A stretch of 64,000 nt of DNA from UBA5066 sp046331465 (GCA_046331465.1 JAXLQV010000003.1:310001-374000), one strand, 5' to 3'; counted from the stretch's first letter, positions 34,138 to 43,301 are shown. Made by a program: numbers and translations. Notes: generated by a model not told the origin, from the letters alone.

Positions 34138-37100
34138 ATGACACGCCGCTCCTCCCTCCCAGTCGCGCGCCTCGCGCTCGCCGCCGGGCTCGCGCTCGTC
34201 GCGACCGGGCCGCTTCGCGGCGAGCTCCTCCCGGTCCGGGCCTACTCCGCGCTCGACGGCCTGCCGCACGACCGGGTCAAGCGGATCCGGCAGGACCGCG
34301 ACGGCTTCCTCTGGTTCTGCACGACCGAGGGGCTCGGGCGCTTCGACGGGCGCGAGTTCGTGACCTACGGGATGCCCGAGGGGCTCCCCGTCCCCTCGAC
34401 GAACGACTTCCTCCCCGCCGACGGCGGCGCCTGGGTCGCGACGAACGGGGGCGGCGTCGCCTGGTTCGAGCCCGAGCTCCCGAATCCGCGGTTCCGCCCG
34501 GTCGCGGTGGGGCAGGACGGCGGCGCGCGCGTGAACGTCCTCCACCTCGACGCCGGCGGGACCCTCTGGGCCGGAACGGACGGCGGCCTCTTCCGGATGC
34601 CGCGCGCGCGGACGTGGCGGCCCGGAGGAGCGTTCGAGCGCGTCCCGCTCGGCGTCCCGGGCCAGCCCGAGGAGTCGGTCACGGTCTGGGCGTTCCTCGA
34701 GGGGAGCGAGGGGCTCCTCGTCGGCACGCGCTTCGGCCTCGCCGTCGTGAAGGAGGGCGCGACGGTCCGCCGCGTCCCTCTCGCGCCGACGGAGGTCGAC
34801 ACGGTCGCGGCGCTCGCCCGCGCCGGCGACGGGACGATCCTCGCGGGGCACCTCGGCGGCGGGCTCTTCACCCTCGAGCCGGGGACGCTCCGGGTCCTCC
34901 GGCGCGCCTCGACGGCCGAGGGGCTCCCGCATCCGTCCGTCACCGCGATCCTCGCCTCGAAGGGGCGCGTCCTCGTCGGGACCGAGAACGGCCTCGCGGC
35001 GATCGGAGCCGAGGGGGTCTCCTCGTGGGGCGCGCGCGAGGGGCTCGTGAACCCGAAGATCGCGGCGATCGAGGAGGACCGGGACGGCGACCTCTGGCTC
35101 GGGACGCCCGGAAGCGGCGCGATGCGCGTCACCCTCTCGGGGAACGCGCTCTACCGCGAGGGCGACGGGCTCGGCGGGATCGTCTCGGACGTCTTCGAGG
35201 GGCACGACGGCTCGCTCTGCGTCGCCAGCGCCGGTTGGAGGCTCTCCCGTCCCCGGGGGCGCGGCTTCGCGAGCGTGCGGCCGCGGCTCCCGGCCTCGTT
35301 CGCCGACGACGCGTGGCGCGTCTACCACGGCGTCCTCGAGGACCACGAGCGCGGCTTCTGGCTCGCGTCCCGGCGGGGGCTCGCCCGCTTCGCTCCGGTC
35401 TCGCGCCTCGAGGAGCTCAGCCGCGCCGCCCCGGTCGCGGTCTACACGACGCGCGACGGGCTCGCCTCCGACGACCTCTCGCACCTCTTCGAGGACTCCC
35501 GCGGCGACGTCTGGATCGGGACGTTCAACCCCGCGCGCGACCCGCTGACGCGCTTCCGCCGCGCCTCGGGGCGCTTCGAGAGGTTCGGCGCCGCCGACGG
35601 CCTCCCGGCGCTCGGCTCTCCCTTCCGCTTCGCCCAGGACGCGGCGGGGAACGTCTGGATCTCCTACCGCGACGGGACGCTCGCCCGGTACCGGAAGGGG
35701 CGCTTCGCCGTCGTGTCCGGGAGGAACGGGATCCCCGACGCGCCCGTCGGCGGGTTCGCGACGGACGGGAGCGGCCGCCTCTGGGCGACGACGTTCGGGA
35801 AGGGGCTCCTCCGCATCGACGCGCCCGACGCCGAGGAGCCCTCGGCCGTCCGGTACGGAACGGCGGAGGGGATCCGCGCCTTCCACCTCGGGCCGCTCCT
35901 CCTCGACCGGCACGGCCGGATCGTCTTCTCGACGAGCGGCGGGCTCGTCCGGCTCGACCCGGCCACGGGCGCGGTCGCCGAGGTCCGCGCCGCGCGCGGA
36001 CTCCTCTCGTCCGACGCGACCGGCGCCTGCCGGGACCGCGAGGGCCGCCTCTGGTGGGCCTCCTGGAACGGCCTCGCGAGGCTCGACGGCGACGCGACGC
36101 CCTCGCGCCGGCCGCCCGCCGTGCGCATCTCCCTCGCGCGGGTCTCCGGCGACCCGCGGCCGGTGCCGGGGACGGGGACCGCGGAGCTCGACCTCGGACC
36201 GCTCCCCTCCTCGGCGTACGTCTCGCTGGAGTTCTTCGGGCTCGGCTGCGCGGGAGAGCCGCTCCTCTACGAGCACGTCCTCGAGGGGCTCGACCGCGAG
36301 TGGTCCGAGCCGCGCAAGGACCGCTCCGTCCGCTGGGACCACCTCGCCGCCGGCCGCTACCGCTTCCTCGTCCGCGCGGTCGGCCCCGGCGGCGAGAAGA
36401 GCCCGCCCGCCTCGGTCACCTTCGTCGTCCGGCCCCCGTTCTGGCGCCGGTGGTGGTTCGTCACCGGCCTCGCGCTCCTCCTCGCCGGGAGCGGCTACGC
36501 GGTCGAGGCGGCGCGCTGGCGCCGCCGGCGCGAGGTGGACGCCGTCCGGGCGCGCATCGCGTCGGACCTCCACGACGACCTCGGGGCGAGCCTCTCGCGC
36601 ATCTCGATCCTCGCCGAGGTCGCCGCACGCCGGGCGCGGGACGGAGGCTCGGCGTCGGCGATCGTCGAGCGGATCGGCGAGGCCGCGCGCGGCGTCGTCG
36701 AGAAGCTCGCGGACGGCATCTGGGCCGTCGACCCGCGGCGCGACGACCTCGCGAGCCTCGGCGAGCGTCTCCGGCTGGCGGCCGCCGACCTCCTCGAGCC
36801 GGCCGGGATCTCGTGGCGCGTCGCGGTCCCCGACGGGGCCGAGCGGGTCCGGCTCCACCCCGACGAGCGGCGCGACGTCTACCTCCTCCTGAAAGAGGCG
36901 ATCGCGAACGCGGCCCGCCACTCGGGGGCGCGGAACGTCACGCTCGTCCTCTCGACGGCGCAGGGCCTCCTCGACTTCGAGCTCCGCGACGACGGCCGGG
37001 GCCTCCCGGCGGGCGGCCCGGCGGACGGCGAGCGGCTCGTCGGCGGCCGCGGGCTCGGGAACATGCGCGCGCGGGCCGCGGCGCTCGGCGCGGTCCTCCG

Positions 37101-37167
37101 GATCGAGAGCGCGCCCGGAGCGGGAACCGTCGTCGCGTTCCGGCTCCGCCCGCGGCCCCACGCATGA
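34138..37167 (+). CDS. Reg_prop/Y_Y_Y sensor histidine kinase
   Basis: Sensor kinase of 1009 residues. A signal peptide leads into a large periplasmic seven-bladed-propeller region of Reg_prop repeats (DGLPHDRVKRIRQDRDGFLWFCTTEGL and similar, to about 690) and a Y_Y_Y-like domain (LEGLDREWSEP). One membrane helix follows at about 773-792, then HisKA_3 with His812 in SDLHDDLGASLSRI and HATPase with ANAARHSGARN and GGRGLGNMRARA. This layout senses extracellular, often sugar-derived, signals. Its stop is 53 bases before a LuxR-type response regulator, its evident partner. A -10-like TATCCT (34116-34121) lies 16 bases before the ATG with no Shine-Dalgarno. Confidence 0.9.
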   Translation: MTRRSSLPVARLALAAGLALVATGPLRGELLPVRAYSALDGLPHDRVKRIRQDRDGFLWFCTTEGLGRFDGREFVTYGMPEGLPVPSTNDFLPADGGAWVATNGGGVAWFEPELPNPRFRPVAVGQDGGARVNVLHLDAGGTLWAGTDGGLFRMPRARTWRPGGAFERVPLGVPGQPEESVTVWAFLEGSEGLLVGTRFGLAVVKEGATVRRVPLAPTEVDTVAALARAGDGTILAGHLGGGLFTLEPGTLRVLRRASTAEGLPHPSVTAILASKGRVLVGTENGLAAIGAEGVSSWGAREGLVNPKIAAIEEDRDGDLWLGTPGSGAMRVTLSGNALYREGDGLGGIVSDVFEGHDGSLCVASAGWRLSRPRGRGFASVRPRLPASFADDAWRVYHGVLEDHERGFWLASRRGLARFAPVSRLEELSRAAPVAVYTTRDGLASDDLSHLFEDSRGDVWIGTFNPARDPLTRFRRASGRFERFGAADGLPALGSPFRFAQDAAGNVWISYRDGTLARYRKGRFAVVSGRNGIPDAPVGGFATDGSGRLWATTFGKGLLRIDAPDAEEPSAVRYGTAEGIRAFHLGPLLLDRHGRIVFSTSGGLVRLDPATGAVAEVRAARGLLSSDATGACRDREGRLWWASWNGLARLDGDATPSRRPPAVRISLARVSGDPRPVPGTGTAELDLGPLPSSAYVSLEFFGLGCAGEPLLYEHVLEGLDREWSEPRKDRSVRWDHLAAGRYRFLVRAVGPGGEKSPPASVTFVVRPPFWRRWWFVTGLALLLAGSGYAVEAARWRRRREVDAVRARIASDLHDDLGASLSRISILAEVAARRARDGGSASAIVERIGEAARGVVEKLADGIWAVDPRRDDLASLGERLRLAAADLLEPAGISWRVAVPDGAERVRLHPDERRDVYLLLKEAIANAARHSGARNVTLVLSTAQGLLDFELRDDGRGLPAGGPADGERLVGGRGLGNMRARAAALGAVLRIESAPGAGTVVAFRLRPRPHA

Positions 37168-37220
37168 GCATGCGCGGCCGCGGCGGGGGCGCCCTGCCAC
37201 AATCCCCGCGGGAGGGAGCG

Positions 37221-37862
37221 ATGCCGCCGATCTCGATCGCGGTCGTCGAGGACGACCCGGACCTCAGGGAGAGCCTCCGCCTCCTCGTCGCGGAGTCGCC
37301 CGGGTTCCGCTCCGCCGGCGCCTTCGGCTCGGCCGAGGAGGCGCTCGCGCTCCTCGGGGGCGACCGCCCCGACGTGCTCCTCCTCGACATCCGACTGCCG
37401 GGCGAGCCGGGGAGCCGCGCGGTGCGCCGCTTCGTCGACCGCTTCCCCGGGCTCGCCGTCGTCATGCTCACGCTCTACGCCGAGGACGAGCACGTCTTCG
37501 AGGCGCTCTGCAACGGCGCCTCGGGCTACCTCCTGAAGAAGACGCCGCCGGCGAGGATCCTCGAGGCCGCGTCCGAGGCGATCTCGGGGGGCGCCCCGAT
37601 GTCGCCCGAGGTCGCGCGCAAGGTCGTCCAGCTCTTCCGGAAGTTCCCGGGCCCTCCCGAGCCGGCCGACTCGCGCCTGACGCCCCAGGAGGTCCGCTTC
37701 CTCACCCTCCTCTCGCGCGGCTTCAGCTACCAGGCGGCCGCCGACGAGCTCGACGTCAGCCTGAACACCGTGCGGAACTACGTCCGGGCGATCTACGAGA
37801 AGCTCCACGTCCACAGCCGCTCGGAGGCGGTGGGCAAGGCGCTCCGCGCCGGCCTCATCTGA
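37221..37862 (+). CDS. LuxR/NarL-family response regulator
   Basis: Response regulator of 213 residues. The N-terminal receiver has acidic Glu10/Asp11/Asp12, phospho-acceptor Asp56 in LLLDIRLPG and Lys in LLKKTPP. The C-terminal LuxR-type HTH has LTPQEVRFLTLLSRGFSYQ followed by SLNTVRNYVRAIYEKL. It should receive phosphate from the upstream HisKA_3 kinase and bind DNA as a dimer. ATG at 37221 follows GGGAGGGAG; an upstream in-frame ATG at 37164, overlapping the kinase stop, would add a low-complexity Gly/Arg extension and is less likely. Confidence 0.93.
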   Translation: MPPISIAVVEDDPDLRESLRLLVAESPGFRSAGAFGSAEEALALLGGDRPDVLLLDIRLPGEPGSRAVRRFVDRFPGLAVVMLTLYAEDEHVFEALCNGASGYLLKKTPPARILEAASEAISGGAPMSPEVARKVVQLFRKFPGPPEPADSRLTPQEVRFLTLLSRGFSYQAAADELDVSLNTVRNYVRAIYEKLHVHSRSEAVGKALRAGLI

Positions 37863-37871
37863 GCGCCGGCG

Positions 37872-38423
37872 TCAGCCGCTCGAGGCGGCGGAAGCCGTGG
37901 GCTGGCTCCGCTTCGACACGTCGATCCGCTCGTCGACGGGGCTCCGCGTCTCCGCGTCCTCGCCGTGGAGCTCGACGTAGGCGACCTTCGGGAGGAAGAA
38001 GCCTCCGCGGGCGATCTGGACGAAGACCCGCCGGAGGACGGCCGGGCGGCCGGCGATCGGCATCCGCGCCGTCGGGCACTCCTCGCCCGTCCGCACCTCG
38101 ATCGGCCTCTCGCGGAGGGCGCGGACCGCGATCTCCACCCCGCCCCCCGCCCCCGTCCCGAGGACGTCGACGCCGTAGGCGAGGCGCCGCTCGATCGCGT
38201 TCAGCTCCTCGCGGTGCCCGTCCTCGGCCCACATGACCCAGTGACCGCGCACGGGGCGTTTCGGGTCGACGACGCCGCCCGGCGCCCGGTCCGCCTCGTA
38301 GACGACGACGTTCGCGTTCACGCTCCGCTCCACGACGAAGAGCGGCGCGCACTGGGAGGCCGCCGGGCGCGCGGACGCGGCCGCGAGGAGGAGGAGGACC
38401 GCTGCGTGTCGGGCGCGCACCAC
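37872..38423 (-). CDS. DUF4833-domain secreted protein
   Basis: Protein of 183 residues with a signal peptide (AVLLLLAAASARPAASQ). The mature part matches DUF4833: LFVVERSVNANVVVYEAD, DPKRPVRGHWVMW, and IERRLAYGVDV. The function of the family is unknown; it is an exported, probably periplasmic, protein. Two consecutive GTG codons (38423 and 38420) could start it. It converges with the response regulator, only nine bases away. Confidence 0.75.
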   Translation of the reverse strand: MVRARHAAVLLLLAAASARPAASQCAPLFVVERSVNANVVVYEADRAPGGVVDPKRPVRGHWVMWAEDGHREELNAIERRLAYGVDVLGTGAGGGVEIAVRALRERPIEVRTGEECPTARMPIAGRPAVLRRVFVQIARGGFFLPKVAYVELHGEDAETRSPVDERIDVSKRSQPTASAASSG

Positions 38424-38525
38424 GGCGGATCCTGCCCGATCCCCCCCCGGACGGGAAGGGCCCGCGGCCCGGCGCCCGTGAACCCGGCTCCCGGCGCGCC
38501 CGTATGACGGGAAGGGAGGACCGCC

Positions 38526-38861
38526 ATGCAGGACCCGAAAGTCCGCGTCGAGGAGTTCTCGGTCTCCGGCGAGAAGCTCGTCGCGACGATCCGCGAGATC
38601 GTCCGCCAGGGAAACGTCCGCCGCATCGTCATCCGCAACGCGAAGGGGATCACGCTGATGGAGATCCCCCTCGTCCTCGGGATCGCCGGCGCCGTCTTCG
38701 TCCCGGTCTGGGCGGCGATCGGCGCGCTCGCGGCGCTCCTCGTGAAGTTCACCCTCGTGATCGAGAGGGTCGAGGCCCCGCCGGACGAGACCGCCGACCC
38801 GGCCGGGAAGGCCGCCGCCCGCAAGGCGCCCCGCCGCGGGACGCCGTCCCGGAAGGCGTAG
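38526..38861 (+). CDS. DUF4342-domain membrane-associated protein
   Basis: Small protein of 111 residues with the DUF4342 pattern: an N-terminal helix (VEEFSVSGEKLVATIREIVRQG), a strand (RRIVIRNAKGITLMEIPL), then one strongly hydrophobic helix (LGIAGAVFVPVWAAIGALAALLV) and a basic Ala/Lys/Arg-rich tail. It is probably membrane-attached; function unknown. ATG at 38526 is supported by GGGAAGGAGG. It converges with arcC. Confidence 0.82.
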   Translation: MQDPKVRVEEFSVSGEKLVATIREIVRQGNVRRIVIRNAKGITLMEIPLVLGIAGAVFVPVWAAIGALAALLVKFTLVIERVEAPPDETADPAGKAAARKAPRRGTPSRKA

Positions 38862-38877
38862 CGCGGACGGACCGCGC
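38861..38877. terminator. Short hairpin between convergent genes
   Basis: GCGCGG (38861-38866) and CCGCGC (38872-38877) pair around a five-base loop right at the end of the DUF4342 gene, between convergent genes. It is short and has no U-tract. Confidence 0.3.
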
Positions 38878-38903
38878 GCCGCGGCGGGCGGCCGGCCCCC
38901 CGG

Positions 38904-39845
38904 TCAGCCCCGCCTCGGCCAGTACTCCGTCTCGACGGCGTCCCTCACGACCGTCGTCCCCGCCTCGCCCCGGAGCATCCGGGCCGAGTCCTCGAGGGCG
39001 CCGATCGCGGCCGGCTTTCCCGTCGCCTCGGCGAACTCGCAGGCCGCCTGGACCTTCGGGCCCATCGAGCCGGCCGGGAAGGTGTACTTCCGGAGCTCGG
39101 CCGTCGAGACCGTCTTCAGCGCCCGTGCCTCGGGGGTCCCCCACCCGAGGTAGACCGCGTCCGCGTCGGTCGCCATGACGAACGCGTCGGCCGCGACCTC
39201 GCGCGCCAGCAGCGAGGAGGCGAGGTCCTTGTCGATGACGGCCTCGATCCCCGTCAGGACCCCGCCCGGGCCGTACATCGTCGGGATGCCGCCGCCGCCG
39301 GCGAAGACGACGACCGTCCCCTTCTCGAGGAGCCACTTCACCGGGCGGATCTCGAAGATCCGCTTCGGCCTCGGCGACGGGACGACGCGGCGCCACCCGT
39401 TCCCGTCGGCCTTGAACGTCCACCCCTTGTCGGCCGCCATCCGGTCGGCCTCGTCCTTCCCGTAGACCGGGCCGATCGGCTTCGTCGGGTTCCCGAAGGC
39501 CGGGTCGGCCGGGTCGACCTCGGTCATCGAGAGGATCGTGGCGAACGGTCGCTCGAACGGGAGGAGGTTCCCGAGCTCCTGCTCGACGATGTAGCCGATC
39601 ATCCCCTCGGTCTGGGCGCCGAGGACGTCGAGCGGGTAGGGCTCGACCGCGGCGTAGGCCGACTGCTGGAGGGCGATGAGCCCCACCTGCGGGCCGTTCC
39701 CGTGCGAGATGACGATCTCGTTGTCGTTCGCGACCGGCGCGAGCGCCTCGCAGGCCTTCTTCACGTTGGCCCGCTGGTTCTCGGCGGTCATCGGCTCCCC
39801 GCGCCGGAGCAGCGCGTTGCCCCCGAGGGCGACGACGACTCGCAT
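38904..39845 (-). CDS. arcC: Carbamate kinase
   Basis: Carbamate kinase of 313 residues: carbamoyl phosphate plus ADP gives ATP, carbon dioxide and ammonia. Landmarks: VVALGGNALLRRGEPMT at the N terminus, SHGNGPQVGLIALQQ, PTKPIGPVY, VVFAGGGGIPT and the C-terminal GSMGPKVQAACEF. ATG at 39845 has AGGAG eight bases upstream. It follows the ornithine carbamoyltransferase gene by 11 bases, so the two should work in sequence to make ATP from citrulline. No arginine deiminase gene is in the window. Confidence 0.95.
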   Translation of the reverse strand: MRVVVALGGNALLRRGEPMTAENQRANVKKACEALAPVANDNEIVISHGNGPQVGLIALQQSAYAAVEPYPLDVLGAQTEGMIGYIVEQELGNLLPFERPFATILSMTEVDPADPAFGNPTKPIGPVYGKDEADRMAADKGWTFKADGNGWRRVVPSPRPKRIFEIRPVKWLLEKGTVVVFAGGGGIPTMYGPGGVLTGIEAVIDKDLASSLLAREVAADAFVMATDADAVYLGWGTPEARALKTVSTAELRKYTFPAGSMGPKVQAACEFAEATGKPAAIGALEDSARMLRGEAGTTVVRDAVETEYWPRRG

Positions 39846-39856
39846 GTCATCGTCTC

Positions 39857-40855
39857 CTACGCGAGCGTCGCGACGAGGACGGCCTTGATGGTGTGGAGCC
39901 GGTTCTCGGCCTGGTCGAAGACGACCGAGGCCGGCGACTCGAAGACGTCGTCGGTCGCCTCCATCGCCTCGATGCCGAACTTCTTGTAGATCTCCTCGCC
40001 GATCTTCGTCTCGCGGTTGTGGAACGACGGGAGGCAGTGGAGGAACTTCGCCTTGGGGTTCCCCGTCGCGGCCATGAGCGCGGCGTTGACCTGGTACGGG
40101 AGGAGGAGCCGGATCCTCTCGGCCCAGACGGAGTCCGGCTCGCCCATCGAGACCCAGACGTCCGTGTGGACGAAGTCGACGCCGGCGACGGCGGCCTTCG
40201 GGTCCTCCGTGAGCGTCACCTTACCGCCGGAGGCGGCGGCGAGGGCGTTCGCCTTCGCCACGAGCTCGTCCACCGGCCAGAGGTGCTTCGGCGCGCCGAG
40301 CCTCACGTCCATCCCCATGAGGGCGCCGGCGAGCATGAGGGTGTTCCCCATGTTGTTCCTCGCGTCGCCGAGGTAGGCGTAGGAGACCTGCCCGAGCGGC
40401 TTGTCGCTGTGCTCGCGCATCGTCAGGAGGTCCGCCAGGATCTGCGTCGGGTGGAACTCGTCGGTGAGCCCGTTGAAGACCGGGACGCCGGCCCACTTCG
40501 CCAGCTCCTCGACGATCGCCTGCCCGTAGCCGCGGTACTCGATGCCGTCGTACATCCGGCCGAGGACCCGGGCCGTGTCCTTCATCGTCTCCTTCTTGCC
40601 GATCTGCGAGCCCGTGGGGCCGAGGTAGGTGACGTTCGCCCCCTGGTCGTAGCAGGCGACCTCGAAGGCGCAGCGGGTGCGCGTCGAGTCCTTCTCGAAG
40701 ATGAGCGCGACGTTCTTGCCCGTCAGGCGCGGGACCTCGGTCCCCGCGTACTTGGCACGCTTGAGGTCGCGGGCCAGGTCGAGCAGGTAGAGGACTTCCT
40801 CCCGGGTGAAGTCGTGGATCGTCAGGAAGTGGCGGTTCTTGAGGTTGAACGGCAT
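39857..40855 (-). CDS. arcB: Ornithine carbamoyltransferase (catabolic-like)
   Basis: Ornithine carbamoyltransferase of 332 residues. The carbamoyl-phosphate loop is STRTRCAFEVA; ornithine-binding elements are HTDVWVSMGEP and HCLPSFHN. The C-terminal FDQAENRLHTIKAVLVATL and the adjoining carbamate kinase resemble catabolic ArcB. Anabolic ArgF, used for arginine synthesis, is the alternative, and sequence alone does not settle the direction. ATG at 40855 follows GGAGGA. A TAAAAT hexamer near 40970 may be its -10 in the divergent region shared with the binding-protein gene. Confidence 0.93.
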   Translation of the reverse strand: MPFNLKNRHFLTIHDFTREEVLYLLDLARDLKRAKYAGTEVPRLTGKNVALIFEKDSTRTRCAFEVACYDQGANVTYLGPTGSQIGKKETMKDTARVLGRMYDGIEYRGYGQAIVEELAKWAGVPVFNGLTDEFHPTQILADLLTMREHSDKPLGQVSYAYLGDARNNMGNTLMLAGALMGMDVRLGAPKHLWPVDELVAKANALAAASGGKVTLTEDPKAAVAGVDFVHTDVWVSMGEPDSVWAERIRLLLPYQVNAALMAATGNPKAKFLHCLPSFHNRETKIGEEIYKKFGIEAMEATDDVFESPASVVFDQAENRLHTIKAVLVATLA

Positions 40856-40990
40856 GGGTCCTCCGGCGACGGCCTTCCCCTGGCGGCGGCGGGACCGCTC
40901 CGGGCGCCTCCCGCGAGGCCCCTTCCGGACGTCCGTCGAGCACGCGCCGCCCCCCGGGGGCGAAACATGGATTTTAGCCCGTCCCGCCGT

Positions 40991-41019
40991 TTGACCGCCG
41001 CCCCTTCCGGAAATAGGCT
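40991..41019 (+). promoter_or_regulatory. Promoter directly before the binding-protein gene
   Basis: -35 TTGACC (40991-40996), a 17-base spacer and -10 TAGGCT (41014-41019). The predicted start point (about 41026) is two bases before the ATG at 41028, and no Shine-Dalgarno is present, so the message may be essentially leaderless. Confidence 0.55.
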
Positions 41020-41027
41020 TACCCGTT

Positions 41028-42212
41028 ATGAAGCGGGATCTTGCTCTCCACGCGACGACCCTCCTCCTCGCCGGGACCCTCGGCGGCGTTCTCCTCACCC
41101 AGGCGGCCTGCAAGAGGAGCGGCCCCGACATCAAGATCGGCGTCATCGCCGAGCTGAGCGGCGACATCCCTGCCGTCGGCGACTCCTGCAAGAAGGCCGC
41201 GGAGCTGGCCATCTCGGAGATCAACGAGTCGGGCGGCGTCAAGGTCGCCGGGACGCACCACCTCCTGCGCCTCCTCATCGAGGACGGCCAGGGGAAGGGC
41301 GACGCCTCGGTGGCGGCCGCGCAGCGCCTCATCGACCAGGAGGGGGTCATCGCCGTCATCGGGCCGAACGCGTCGAGCGGCGCGGTCCCGGCGGCCGCGG
41401 TCGCCGAGGAGAAGAAGACGCTCCTCGTCTCGCCCTGGTCCACCGCTCCCCGGCTCACGCGGGACGACGGCGACAAGATGCGGCGCTTCGTCTACCGCGT
41501 CTGCTACTCCGACGAGTTCCAGGCGCGCTCCCTCGCGAAGTTCGCGACGGGCTACATCAAGGCGACCAAGCTCGCGATCCTCTTCAACCCCGAGTCGGAG
41601 GCGCCGAAGGCCCAGGCCGAGCTCATGAAGAAGGAGTTCGAGTCGCGCGGCGGCCAGGTCGTCGCGATGGAGACGTACGCGGCCGGGACGACCGACTACG
41701 CCGAGCAGATGAAGAAGATCGCCGCGGGGGCGCCGGACCTCGTCTACCTCCCGAGCTACTACGTCGAGGTGCCCGAGCAGCTCAAGCAGGCCCGCGCCGC
41801 CGGGATCAAGGCGCCGTTCCTCGGGAGCGACAACTGGGGGAACCCGGAGCTCCTCAAGAGCGCCAAGGAGATCGAGGGCGCCTACTTTTGCGCGCACTAC
41901 AACCCGAACGCGATGGAGGACAGGGTCGGCACCTTCCGGGGCGCCTTCGAGAAGCGGTACTCCAAGGAGGTCCCCGACGACGTCGCCGCGCTCACCTACG
42001 ACGCGATCTACCTCCTCCGGACGGCCCTCCAGCTCGCCGAGAAGGACGACCGCGAGTCGGTGCGCGACGCCTACGCGAAGATCTCGACGCAGGACGGCGT
42101 CACCGGGAAGATCGTCTACCGGGGCGGCTCGCCCGACCCGACGAAGAGCGTCGTGCTGAAGCAGTTCAAGGGGGGGAAGGTCACCTTCGTGACCAACATC
42201 GACCCCGACTGA
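41028..42212 (+). CDS. Branched-chain amino-acid-type ABC substrate-binding protein
   Basis: Periplasmic binding protein of 394 residues of the LivJ/LivK family (type 1 fold). The N terminus has a hydrophobic signal ending LLTQAACKRSG, probably a lipoprotein signal although Gln at -3 is unusual. The mature part begins DIKIGVIAELSGDIPAVG; VIAVIGPNASSGAVPAA and YDAIYLLRTAL are typical. No permease or ATPase genes adjoin, so the rest of the transporter must be elsewhere. The ligand may be an amino acid; the divergent arcB-arcC pair makes that plausible but unproven. A strong hairpin follows. Confidence 0.87.
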   Translation: MKRDLALHATTLLLAGTLGGVLLTQAACKRSGPDIKIGVIAELSGDIPAVGDSCKKAAELAISEINESGGVKVAGTHHLLRLLIEDGQGKGDASVAAAQRLIDQEGVIAVIGPNASSGAVPAAAVAEEKKTLLVSPWSTAPRLTRDDGDKMRRFVYRVCYSDEFQARSLAKFATGYIKATKLAILFNPESEAPKAQAELMKKEFESRGGQVVAMETYAAGTTDYAEQMKKIAAGAPDLVYLPSYYVEVPEQLKQARAAGIKAPFLGSDNWGNPELLKSAKEIEGAYFCAHYNPNAMEDRVGTFRGAFEKRYSKEVPDDVAALTYDAIYLLRTALQLAEKDDRESVRDAYAKISTQDGVTGKIVYRGGSPDPTKSVVLKQFKGGKVTFVTNIDPD

Positions 42213-42253
42213 GGCGTCGACCCCGACCGGGCGAAGGCGCTCCCGACGTCCAC

Positions 42254-42279
42254 CGAAGGCCCGCGTGAGCGGGCCTTCG
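42254..42279 (+). terminator. Terminator with GTGA tetraloop
   Basis: CGAAGGCCCGC (42254-42264) and GCGGGCCTTCG (42269-42279) form a perfect 11-bp stem with a GTGA tetraloop, between the binding-protein gene and the aldo/keto reductase gene. There is no U-tract. Confidence 0.65.
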
Positions 42280-42296
42280 CCGTCTCCGGAGGCCCC

Positions 42297-43301
42297 ATGA
42301 AGTACGCGAACCTCGGCAGCACCGGCCTCGTCGTCTCCCGCCTCGCCCTCGGCTGCATGAGCTACGGCGACCCGGGCTGGCGTCCCTGGGTCCTTCCCGA
42401 GGAGGCGGCCCGCCCCTTCTTCCGGCGCGCGCTCGAGGCGGGCATCAACCTCTTCGACACCGCCGACATGTACTCGCTCGGCGTGAGCGAGGAGGTGACC
42501 GGGAGGCTCCTGGGCGAGATGGGCCGGCGCGAGGAGCTCGTCGTCGCCACGAAGGTCCACTTCCCGATGGGGCCGGGCCCGAACATGGGAGGCCTCTCGC
42601 GCAAGCACGTCGTCCAGGCGTGCGAGGCGAGCCTGAAGCGCCTCGGCGTCGAGACGATCGATCTCTACCAGATCCACCGCTTCGACCCGGCGACGCCGAT
42701 CGAGGAGACGCTCGAGGCGCTCGACCTCCTCGTGAGGCAGGGGAAGGTGCGCTACCTCGGCGCGAGCTCCGGCGAGGCGTGGCGGTTCCAGAAGGCGCTC
42801 GCAGCCTCCGACCGGAAGGGGCTCGCGCGCTTCGTCTCGATGCAGGACCACTACAACCTCCTCTACCGCGAGGAGGAGCGCGAGATGCTCCCCCTCTGCC
42901 GCGAGGAGGGAATCGGCGTCCTCCCCTGGTCGCCGCTCGCGCGCGGCCTCCTCGCCGGGACCCGCGCGACCCCGGCCGACCGCGAGGCGACGCCGCGGGC
43001 GGCCTCGGACGACTACGCCCGGCAGCTCTACGACCACCCGTCCGACGCCGACGTCGTCGAGGCGACGCGTGCCGTCGCCGCCGCGCGCGGCGTCCCGATG
43101 GCCCGCGTCGCGCTCGCCTGGCTGCTGTCCCGGCCGGGGGTCACGGCCCCGATCGTCGGCGCGACGAAGCCGGCGCACCTCGAGGAGGCGCTCGCCGCCC
43201 TGGAGCTGACGCTGACCGCCGAGGAGGTCGCGGCGCTCGAGGCGCCCTACCGCCCCCACGCCGTCCGCGGGTTCGCCGGCCCCCGGACCCCGGCCCGCTG
43301 A
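42297..43301 (+). CDS. Aldo/keto reductase
   Basis: NADPH-dependent oxidoreductase of 334 residues with a TIM-barrel fold. The catalytic tetrad is visible: Asp and Tyr in FDTADMYSLG, Lys in VATKVHF and His in YQIHRFD. Cofactor-binding elements are WSPLARGLL and IVGATKPAHLEEAL. It resembles the YajO/YdhF-like group acting on small carbonyls; the physiological substrate is unknown. ATG at 42297 directly follows the hairpin region; GGAGG precedes it. Confidence 0.9.
   Translation: MKYANLGSTGLVVSRLALGCMSYGDPGWRPWVLPEEAARPFFRRALEAGINLFDTADMYSLGVSEEVTGRLLGEMGRREELVVATKVHFPMGPGPNMGGLSRKHVVQACEASLKRLGVETIDLYQIHRFDPATPIEETLEALDLLVRQGKVRYLGASSGEAWRFQKALAASDRKGLARFVSMQDHYNLLYREEEREMLPLCREEGIGVLPWSPLARGLLAGTRATPADREATPRAASDDYARQLYDHPSDADVVEATRAVAAARGVPMARVALAWLLSRPGVTAPIVGATKPAHLEEALAALELTLTAEEVAALEAPYRPHAVRGFAGPRTPAR

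Noticed and set aside
28660..37167. A 2835-codon frame spanning the beta-helix gene and the sensor kinase
   Set aside because: Only the last 1009 codons (from 34138) are a recognisable protein; the start was therefore placed there, after a strong hairpin.
38904..40855. Complete arginine deiminase operon
   Set aside because: No arcA or arcD in the window; the flanking genes are DUF4342 and a divergent binding protein.
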